12,461 nucleotides of DNA, from positions 1 to 12,461 of the forward strand of contig CADWAF010004559.1 in NCBI GenBank assembly GCA_902984215.1. The letters run 5' to 3'. The notes under the pieces are model-generated. The model was not told the DNA's origin. It did no database searches and saw only the letters and a program-made list of their open reading frames with translations. Position 1 is the first letter of the stretch, and every line of letters starts with the position of its first letter. The position numbers and the translations under genes were made by a program. The stretch is from Willaertia magna. Taxonomy: Eukaryota; Heterolobosea; Eutetramitea; Acrasida; Naegleriidae. Of the stretch, positions 1 through 7,562 are shown in pieces.

Positions 1-204
1 GAAAAGGCAACAACATTATTATTGGAGAATAAGGTAGTAGAGAGTGGTAGTAGTAATAGCAATGTAGTTGTTGAATCGTCGTCAAATAATGGTACAGTCA
101 CTGCTGTAGTTGATAATAATGAGACAGAAAGTTTTAATGAAAATAAGAAAAAGAAAAAGAAAGAAAAGAATGGAAAGGATAAAAAACATTGTTATTTAAT
201 GTAA
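1..204 (+). CDS. Low-complexity Lys-tailed protein, left paralogue (3' end only)
   Basis: The frame is open from base 1, so the 5' part lies outside the window; it ends at TAA 202-204. The visible 67 residues begin EKATTLLLENKVVESG, continue through a Ser/Asn/Val-rich stretch, then a short acidic/polar block (DNNETESFNENK), and end in a Lys-rich tail (KKKKKKEKNGKDKKHCYLM). I recognise no domain. The same protein, more complete, is encoded on the opposite strand at 11736-12152, where EEKAITLLLENKVPVES and DNNKTESFKENKKKKKK match this copy. The two copies are the coding parts of the inverted arms. A 4-base length difference in the A/G-rich Lys tract puts the two tails in different frames. Function is unknown. 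The coding call rests on the paralogous open frame. What else it could be: a pseudogene copy. Confidence 0.5.
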   Translation, partial: EKATTLLLENKVVESGSSNSNVVVESSSNNGTVTAVVDNNETESFNENKKKKKKEKNGKDKKHCYLM

Positions 205-670
205 TAAACTTGTTGTATATTTTGATTATTATAGGAAAATGAAATTTAAATTACAAAATTGTTTTTTTTCTCTACTTACTGAACAGACGTATTTTGTATT
301 TTTTGTTTCAAAATATTAAATAGGAACCATAATTTGCACTTTTTTTAAAGAACGTTCTCATCATAATAGTAATTTGTTTTCTGGTATATCTAGTTTAAAA
401 AAAGTAAACCCTTCTATTCTTGAATCATATAGTTCATACTTTAATTGTTTTATTTTGCTATAAATCTAATCTAAACTACTTTTTAAAAAACGAAAAGCAT
501 TTATAGTAGTCATTTTGTCTGAATACTTGTTTCAATTTTTTATAGCAGAAAGAGAACTAATTTTTGTGGTCATTAAAATTTTCATTTTGTTTTTCTTTTA
601 TAAAGATTGTTTAGTTTTAAAAAGTATTGTAAAGAAATTGTTTTATAATTTATTTTGTCCAATTGGCAAA
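1..670. repeat. Left arm of a large inverted repeat
   Basis: Read on the plus strand, this stretch matches the reverse complement of 11134-12011 over its whole length, with many substitutions and indels. Matching landmarks in order are the start of the open frame (base 1 pairs with 12011), the Lys tract, the block ATTAAATAGGAACCATAATT near 315-335, AAAGAACGTTCT near 347-358, and TTTTTGTGGTCATTAAAATT near 559-578. The last are AAAAAGTATTGTAAAGAAAT near 619-638 and TTTATTTTGTCCAATT near 650-665. Similarity fades after about 670. The left boundary is cut off by the window edge. It covers the 3' end of the arm gene and about 465 bases of downstream non-coding sequence; between 205 and 670 I see no other gene. 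Confidence 0.8.
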
Positions 671-845
671 CAAACTATTGTTAAATAAAAACCATAAGTG
701 TGACTGAATTTTAAAGAAGGTTGTATACAACGAATAAAAGATTAAAAACTTTACAAAATTTTACTGGAAAATGGGTGTAACATGTTTAAAAGTCCAAACC
801 ATTTCTTTACAAAAAATCAAATTCAAAAAACATTCCAAAAAAAAA
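671..845. other. AT-rich leader of the EF-hand gene
   Basis: This lies between the end of the repeat arm and the EF-hand start codon. It is AT-rich with a poly-A run just before the ATG (837-846), as is common upstream of starts in AT-rich protist genes. I see no open frame, RNA gene or clear regulatory element in it. Confidence 0.4.
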
Positions 846-1873
846 ATGTACAACGTTAGCTTCTGGTACACTACCTCCAATCCAACATGGTTACCTGCCA
901 ACTTTCAAATTGTAAGTTTCAAATTAAAGCCTTTCTTATCCAATATTTAAATACTCATTCTTCTAATAAATGAATTTATAGCCTCAACATATTATGCAAT
1001 ATAGAGGAAATTATGTAGCCCAAGCTCAACAAGCCTTTTGGCAATTTGATACTAATAGATCTGGTTATTTATCTAAAAAAGAATTTAAAAGAGGATTAAT
1101 TTTTATGGGAGTACCTAGACATCAAGCTAAACATTTATTTAGAATGGTAGATAGAGATAGAAATGGTATTATAACTATTGGTATGTTCTTCTTTTCATTC
1201 TTCTTCTTATACCCTTTTCATTAACCTTTCCTTTCCTTTCGTAAATGATTATGCGATTTGATTGCGATTCCATGATAATCATCTTCATCATCTCTTCCGA
1301 TTGATTGATCGGATGAACTTTTTTTTTTGTATTTGTTATTGATCTCTTTCCCGCGCTTTGTCAACAAACAAACAAACAAACAACAATTTGTAATCCACAC
1401 CATCATCATCCCCTACTCATTGAACCATTTAATATATTATGGATTTCAATCATTTTGTATTCTTTTATTTTCTTCCACCCATAATAACAAACCAATTAAC
1501 TTCTATAATAACTACTTATAATACAAATAATACAAATAAATAAATAATAGATGAATTCATTAATGCATGGTTATTCATTCAAGCAGGTGGTGCTTCCTAT
1601 CTTACCGGAACAACAACCATGATGATGCAACCACCACCAATGATGATGACTACCAGTTATAATATGGCTCCTCCACCAACTGTAATGATGCAACAACCTA
1701 TGCAACAAGCACCAATGATGATGCAACCACAAATGGGATATAATCCATATGGTAATAATACAACTACAACTACAACAACATATACTTATAATACTACACA
1801 ACCAAATGTTTATCAACAACCTAATCAATATTATCCACCTAATAATAATTATCCACCATATGGTTATCAATAA
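846..1873 (+). CDS. Two-EF-hand calcium-binding protein with Met/Pro/Gln-rich tail
   Basis: Three exons: 846-911, 982-1180 and 1551-1873 (stop TAA 1871-1873), giving 195 residues. The introns are 912-981 (GTAAGT...ATAG, 70 nt) and 1181-1550 (GTATGT...ATAG, 370 nt). Splicing at 1180/1551 restores the second EF loop, which strongly supports the model. Loop 1 is residues 45-56 (DTNRSGYLSKKE) and loop 2 is 79-90 (DRDRNGIITIDE). Both have canonical acidic/polar ligands at positions 1, 3, 5 and 12 and Gly at 6, so both should bind Ca2+. After GGASYLTGTTT the tail (about 112-195) is low complexity: MMMQPPPMMM, QQPMQQ, a Thr run, then Asn/Tyr/Pro and a PPYGYQ end. This resembles penta-EF-hand-type architecture with the Pro-rich part moved to the C-terminus. 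The precise family is uncertain. The start is the first ATG of exon 1, behind a poly-A leader. Confidence 0.85.
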
Positions 1874-2120
1874 GGTATTTTTAATTATTTTGTAATTGTT
1901 TATATATTTATTGTGTAATGGTTTTATAATGATTGTAATGGTTTATATTTTTTATTGTAATGGTTTATGGGTGATTGTTGATTACAATTTTTTTTTTATT
2001 TGTATTTATTTTGTATGTATTTAGTATTTAATAAAAGAATATTTATTTAAGAAAGTCAGTTTATTGTTTTTTTAAAATTTAATTACAATTTAATTACAAT
2101 TTAGAATTACAAAAAAATTT
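1874..2120. promoter_or_regulatory. Convergent 3' intergenic region with poly(A) signal and GTAATGGTTT repeats
   Basis: This lies between the 3' ends of the EF-hand gene (+) and the membrane-protein gene (-). A canonical AATAAA sits at 2030-2035, a plausible polyadenylation signal for the EF-hand transcript. Three copies of GTAATGGTTT start at 1915, 1935 and 1957, roughly 20 bases apart, inside the presumed 3' UTR. No gene is visible. Confidence 0.45.
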
Positions 2121-2642
2121 TTATTGTGATTCTTGTGAATTTTTACGAAAAGAAAAAGTTTCTAAATTTGGTTCAATTAAAGAACTCTTTCTCTTTTTTT
2201 CTTTAAAATTTGATAAAAACATAAAATAAATTATTCTAATAATAAATAAAAATAAATAAATTAAATATAAAAAATTATTAAAATAAAAATAAATACAACT
2301 AAATAAAAAATTTTTAATCATTAAAAAATATAAAAAAAATTGAAAACTTTTAATTTTTTCTAATAAAAATTTTTCATCTTCAAACGCCAATTCAAAATAG
2401 GAAATTCTATAAATAAAATATTGTAAAGTTGATATAAAAAAATAAAATATTCCAATGAATCTAATTAAATTATTTTCATTTAAATTTGTAAATGGAAAAT
2501 AAAAATTAAATGGAGCGGGAAAAATAATTAATAAAATGGCTAACGGTAATTCTAAAAATAAAGGTTCTAAATAGGAAAGAGAAACTATTAAATTAATAAA
2601 TTGTCCTTTAAAAGGCATTTTTAATTGTCCTTTAAAAGGCAT
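2121..2642 (-). CDS. Small multi-pass membrane protein, unknown family
   Basis: A single open frame of 173 residues from ATG 2642-2640 to TAA 2123-2121. It is highly hydrophobic and rich in Phe, Leu, Ile and Tyr. Four membrane spans are likely at about residues 25-45 (around SYLEPLFLELPLAILL), 58-78, 98-120 and 121-143. They are followed by a basic stop-transfer-like patch (NFKEKKRKSS) and a polar tail ending NSQESQ, which suggests a cytosolic C-terminus. Acidic residues sit between spans 2 and 3 (FELAFEDEKF). The N-terminus MPFKGQLK is repeated at once as MPFKGQF because the DNA is tandemly duplicated, so residue 9 (ATG 2618-2616) is an equally good start and was probably the original one. 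I do not recognise the family. It runs in the same direction as the flavoprotein gene, which ends 472 bases upstream. Confidence 0.6.
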   Translation of the reverse strand: MPFKGQLKMPFKGQFINLIVSLSYLEPLFLELPLAILLIIFPAPFNFYFPFTNLNENNLIRFIGIFYFFISTLQYFIYRISYFELAFEDEKFLLEKIKSFQFFLYFLMIKNFLFSCIYFYFNNFLYLIYLFLFIIRIIYFMFLSNFKEKKRKSSLIEPNLETFSFRKNSQESQ

Positions 2643-2648
2643 TTTTAA
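2601..2648. repeat. Perfect 24-bp tandem duplication across a start codon
   Basis: Bases 2601-2624 and 2625-2648 are identical (24 of 24). Each unit contains, on the minus strand, AAAA, ATG and CCTTTTAAAGGACAA. The copy therefore carries its own A-rich start context and ATG in the same frame, adding eight residues to the membrane protein. Confidence 0.95.
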
Positions 2649-3114
2649 AAATTATTTAATTATTATTTATAGATATGGTGTTGTTTTAAAAAATGTTGTC
2701 AGCTAGTTGTTTGCCTGCAGGTGTGATGATTGTTGGTTGTGACTTTTTTTTTTTTTGTGAAATTGTTGACTTTTTGTGTATTTTTTAAAAATGGTTGGAT
2801 CCATTTTAGAGTTTGATTTGATTTAGAAAATGACAATACCTTATTCAATTGAATCAATTCTTTATTTGTTGACAATAGCCGTTGTAAAAAACATCACAAC
2901 ACGTTAAAAAAACATTTAAACAATTAAAATTTAAATATATTTACAATTTTAAATTTACAATTAAAAAAAAACCTATTAAACTTCTTTTACAAAAAAATAA
3001 CCAAAATATATAAACTTGTAATCTTTACAAAAACTATATAAAATATAAACTATATAAAACATCTTCAAAATATACAATTAAAAAAAATAATTTACAAAAA
3101 ATAATTTACAAAAA
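2643..3114. other. Non-coding spacer upstream of the membrane-protein gene
   Basis: This lies between the 3' end of the flavoprotein gene and the 5' end of the membrane-protein gene. It is mostly A/T runs with repeated short words such as ACTATATAAAA near 3032-3060, and one more mixed stretch near 2700-2735 (TTTGCCTGCAGGTGTGATG). I find no open frame or RNA gene. It presumably holds the flavoprotein 3' UTR and the membrane-protein promoter. Confidence 0.4.
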
Positions 3115-6100
3115 TTAATTCCACCAAACAGATTGTTTATCAAATCTTTGACAAAATCTTTTAACTTGCATTAAACTATCAAATGGAAAATAATCTCTAT
3201 TTTCATAATCTTTTTCTTGAATTGTTTGAATACCAAAATATTCTCCTGGATTAATAAATACAACTAAATCACAATATGATTCAAAATACATTGCCTTTTT
3301 TTTTTATATCATTATATTAAATAAATAATAAATAAATATTGTAATAATAAAATATTAAATAAATAAATTAAATAAATAACTTACAGTAGCCATATAATTA
3401 ATTAATCTTGTCCATCTATAATTAGCTTTCTTTTCATATTCATTTAAAGATGTTTTTAAAATTTCCATTTTTATATCATTTATATTTTCCTTATTTATAT
3501 TTTCTTTATTTATTTCTTTATCATTTAAATTTTCCTTATTTAATAAATTATTTAATAAATTACGTTCATTTAAAATAATATCTTTAATTAATTGTGTAAT
3601 TTCACCAAATGCTAAATAAGCATTATTTACACCAACTCCTAAACGGAAATGTGCGGAAGCTACGGAATCTCCTTTTAAAATTGTTAATGTATATGGTCTT
3701 CTATTATTGTAAATTCTATTTTTAGAATTTTGTGACAAATTGTCATTTAATTGTGACATACTGTTGTCAAGTGGTTGTTGTAAAGTTGTGATGTGTGTTA
3801 ATTGATTTGCTTTTTGTAAAACTACACGTAATAAAATCATATCGTAACGTTTAGAAAGTTCTTTTCCGTTATTTTCTAAATTTGGATGTTGAACAATTGC
3901 CTCTTTAAATTCTTCCACATTTGGATATGGATTTCCTAAAACGGTATTTACAATTTCTAAAATTCTTTCCCATTCAAACGCTTCATCTTCCCAATTGTCA
4001 CCTTTTTGTAAATTATTTTGTAAAGTTTTTTGTAAAGTATTGTCAACTTTTTGTAAACTTGTCACATTATTTTGTGTAAAATTTGTGTGACTACCACTTC
4101 CAAATAAATCATATTCACGTGTAGTGTCAGCAAATGCAGCACTTCTAATTTCTCTTGCTTCAGCATCTAAAATTACACTTTTCATTCTTTCATTATTTTG
4201 TTTTGATAAATTATTTTGTGACATTTTTTGTAATAATTTTTGTAAAGCCTTTTCTCTTGCATTCATATATTTTGTAATAATTTTTTCACCATATTCATAA
4301 TCAAATAGAATTTGCATGTGACAATGACCTGCATAAAATCTTTTAAATATTGATCTAACATTTTCTAATAAAAATCCAGGCTATTTATAGATTTTAAATT
4401 TTTTAAAAATTAAAATAAAAAAATTTAAATATAAAAAATTAAATTAAAATTAAATTAAAAATTTTAAAATAAAAATTAAAAAAATTAAAAATATAAAAAT
4501 TTTAAAATAAATAAAAAAATATAAATAAAATAAAAAAACTTACTTTCCATGGATCAATAAAATCACCTGTATCAGGATCAATTGCCGTATCTGGACATTC
4601 ACCATCATTTCCTTTTTTAAAATTAATAATTAATGCAACTTGATTTAATTTTGGTTTAACAGTTATTTTTGGAATTAATTTTTCATTTTTATATTGATCT
4701 CTAAAAATAGTTTGTGATAAATCAAATGTATGAATGTCATGTGTGGAGATGTTAAGTGATGATCTAACGTTTGAATATAAACCATCAGCTCCAATTAAAA
4801 TATCAAATGCAATACGTTCAAATTCGCATTGGTTGTTATTTACGTGATTTATTTCGTGATTTGTATTGTAATCTTGTGATTGTGATGGTAACGTGATGAC
4901 TTGTTGATTGGTGGATTGACATAAATTTAAAACTTCTTGTTGTGATAAATAATCAATATAGTTTTGACATTTCTTATTGGATGAAGATTTTAATAATAAA
5001 ATGACACCATGTTCACCATCACTATTGTCAACATTCTTGTCAACATTTTTGTAATCATTATTGTAATCACTATTAATCACATCACTCCACATGTTAAAAA
5101 TATTTTGTGTATTTTTTTGTGTATTTTTTACAACACATTGTGTCACATATGAATTTCCATACACAAATTTAACATTTTCCAATAAATATAAAACTTTTGT
5201 AATAAATCTTTGTGTAAGTTGACAACGTATTGTATAAGTTGGTTTTTCTTCACCATCATTCCCATAAACTTCACTTACTTTTAATTCTATTTCTGGAAAT
5301 TCATTTAAAAATCCAATTTCAGATAAAATCTCAACTGCTTGGCTGTAAGGTTTTGAATATAAATCGAACCAAACGTCACGTGTGAGATCTTTACGTTTTT
5401 CTATTAATAGAACGCGGGGTAAGGTGAGAGCGGATTCTAAAGTGGTTAAAAGTCCGATTGGTCCGGAACCGATGGTGATAAATTTTAATGGATTTTGTAA
5501 ATTTAATTTTTTATAAAAATTATTTAAATTATTTTCTTGTAAAGTATTTTGTGTAAATTGTTGTAAATGATTATTTTCGATTGGTTGTGTATTTTGTTGT
5601 AAAGTATTTTGTAAAGTATTTAAATGATATAAATTATAAAAATTAAAATATTGTGTTTTATGAATACTTAAAATAGAAATTAAAAAATTTTTAAATCTTA
5701 AAATTCTTTCTTGTAAAGTTTCTTCATCACTTTCAGGTTTTCTTGGTTTAATAAATTTTGTATAAATTTCTTCCATTGTAAACTTTTTATAAATTAAATT
5801 TTCAGTTTCATTAAAAATTTTGTGTATTTTTTCTAATTCTTCACTTGTCAATGAAATTAATTGTAAAATTTCACTACGATTTTGTTGTAAACTATTATTG
5901 TCAACATTTGTGTCTTTTTGTAAAGTATTGTCAATAAATGATTGTAAAATAAATTTTGAAAAATTTAAAACCAATTCTTTACATTTATTATCTTTATCTA
6001 AAAGTGGATGAAATAAATCAGTACGTTGTAAAAAATTTAAACATTCTAAAAAGGAAATGGTTTCAAATATTTCTTCATTTTCTTCTTGAATTTTATCTTC

Positions 6101-6340
6101 ATTTTCTTCTTGAATTTTAATTTTATTATTTTTATTTTCAACATTTAAAGTACTTGCAGAAGTACTTGCAGTTGTAGTTGCAGTTGAAGTTGCAGTTGAA
6201 GTTGTAGTTGTGGTTTGAGTTGTGGTTTGAGTAGTTGGAGTGGAACAGTTAATTACAGTTATTATTGTTGTAAACGTAATAAATAAAAGTAATAATAATA
6301 AAAAAGATAAATTTCTTGTTGACCTTTTAGTTATTGTCAT
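3115..6340 (-). CDS. Secretory-pathway FAD monooxygenase-type flavoprotein (PHBH/MICAL-like)
   Basis: Three exons: 6340-4544, 4380-3385 and 3294-3115, giving 990 residues. Introns 4543-4381 and 3384-3295 both have GTAAGT donors and AG acceptors, and both are phase 0. Residues 1-32 look like a signal peptide (KRSTRN, then LSFLLLLLLFITF), followed by a Thr/Ser-rich stalk. About 90-280 is a non-conserved Asn/Gln-rich region. The FAD-binding Rossmann motif is FITIGSGPIGLLTTLESA (GxGxxG at 291-296) with LLIEKR after the second strand. GADGLYSNVR (517-526) is the DG motif, and KGDSVASAHFRLGVGVNNA (about 835-853) is the GD motif that contacts FAD ribityl and pyrophosphate. Together they mark a group A flavin monooxygenase using FAD and NAD(P)H. 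The substrate is unknown. Oddities are its length, Gln/Asn insertions inside the catalytic region, and ER entry. Calling it MICAL-like is by eye only. Confidence 0.85.
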
Positions 6341-7268
6341 TTTAAAAAAAATAATTACAAATAATTGTTATTTATTTATTCTCTTAAATAAAAATAAAAT
6401 TGATCTTAATGATATTCTATAACCGGTTATTGTTGTAGTTAAATTATTTTTTTTTTAATTTTTTTATTAATTGTTTTAATAATTATTGTTTTATTGTTAT
6501 GTATCTTTTAAGTATTGTTGTTAGTAGTGGTAAGTAGTAAACGTTCCTTTTTAGTTGTTTGTGTTATGCACGCAATCAAATTGAAAAGACTAAAGAAGAA
6601 CCAATAATAATGATTTCATTATTTTTTTTTTTGCAAAGTTTTAATTAGTCCCGATAGATGATGACGATGGAGAAAGACAACAAATGAAGGTACTACCACT
6701 AGTTCAAGCTTTGTAAACAACAATTTTGATAATAAATTATTTTCAAACCATAAATGATTGATAAAAAAAAATCAAATTTTTTTTTTACATATTTTTTTTT
6801 GTATTAATTTAGTTTAAAAAATTATACTTTGTATTATTTATTATATTTATTATAGGTCATCTGGTAGAAACTTTTTTATTTTTAAAAAAAATAAATTCTT
6901 TTTTAAAGATAAATATAATTTGTAAAAAAGAATAATAACTTTATTAAAAAATGATACTGTTATTAGAAACAAATAAATATTTTTACAGTTAGTTCAGTTC
7001 AAGATGTCACACTTGAAGTGTCAACACTTTTAAATTTATTTTTTTGATAAAAAGTGTTACCAAAAAGTCATGACTTTTAGGAAAGAAGTTTTTTTTTTGA
7101 CTATATATGAAATGGTGACAACTGTTAAATTTTTTATTTTTTTTATTTAAATAAAATAGAAAAAGGAAAAAGAAAACAAAAAAAGAAATAACGAAATAAA
7201 AATAAGCTCAATAATTTATTAATATAGCAAACAATTATTAAGTCTCCCTTAACTATTCTCGCACCACA
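6341..7268. other. Gene-free interval, promoter side of the flavoprotein gene
   Basis: This 928-base AT-rich region has no convincing reading frame. The part next to 6340 is the probable flavoprotein promoter, with an A-rich leader before the ATG. A less AT-biased patch (about 6515-6720, including GTCCCGATAGATGATGACG) has no frame or fold I recognise. A palindrome cluster lies at 7009-7078 and is listed separately. From 7120 to 7200 it is A/T runs. Confidence 0.4.
7009..7078. repeat. Cluster of short palindromes / hairpins
   Basis: ACACTT-G-AAGTGT (7009-7021) overlaps AAGTG-TCAA-CACTT (7016-7029). AACACTTTT (7023-7031) pairs with AAAAGTGTT (7050-7058) across an 18-base loop. AAAAGTCATGACTTTT (7063-7078) is a perfect 16-base palindrome. 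Four dyads within 70 bases that share the AAGTG/CACTT core suggest a fold-back or protein-binding region or a small MITE remnant; the function is unknown. Confidence 0.6.
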
Positions 7269-7475
7269 TTACTTCTTCTTTTTTAGCTTATTAATTTCCT
7301 CGATTAAAGAAGAAATCTTATTCATCATCTCCACCATCATCTGCATCATACCTCTCTTATCTTCTTGGGGGGTTTGAGTAGAAGATATTAATGTAACATC
7401 ATTATCTTCTTCTTCCTCGTCGTCATCCTCAAAAAGTTTGTTGTTCATGGGGGTTGGAGAGTTGTAGAATAACAT
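7269..7475 (-). CDS. Short acidic/coiled-coil open frame, possibly the broken 3' end of the zinc-knuckle gene
   Basis: 68 residues from ATG 7475-7473 to TAA: an N-terminal NSPTPMNNK, an acidic block (FEDDDEEEEDNDV), a TQTPQEDKRG linker, then a Met-rich heptad-like helix (MMQMMVEMMNKISSLIEEINK) ending in KKKK. The C-terminal half should form a short coiled coil. It lies in exactly the same frame as the second exon of the zinc-knuckle gene just upstream, separated by TAG 7565-7563 and TAA 7478-7476. It may therefore be a former continuation of that protein and not a separate gene. No family is recognised. If separate, it has almost no 5' spacer. Confidence 0.4.
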   Translation of the reverse strand: MLFYNSPTPMNNKLFEDDDEEEEDNDVTLISSTQTPQEDKRGMMQMMVEMMNKISSLIEEINKLKKKK

Positions 7476-7562
7476 TTAAGTACTAGTTAATCCTTCATCT
7501 CTATTGTTCAAATTTCTTTTAAACACAAGAATTGCTGGCCGCTGTGGAGTGGAGAAATCACC

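Noticed and set aside
1221..1409. Open frame on the minus strand inside EF-hand intron 2
   Set aside because: It lies within a well-supported intron, lacks family resemblance, and its composition reflects the CA/TG-rich intron.
1571..1870. Minus-strand Trp/His/Ile-rich frame opposite EF-hand exon 3
   Set aside because: It is the antisense shadow of the ATG/CCA repeats; composition (WWIIIIRW, HHHW) is unlike a real protein.
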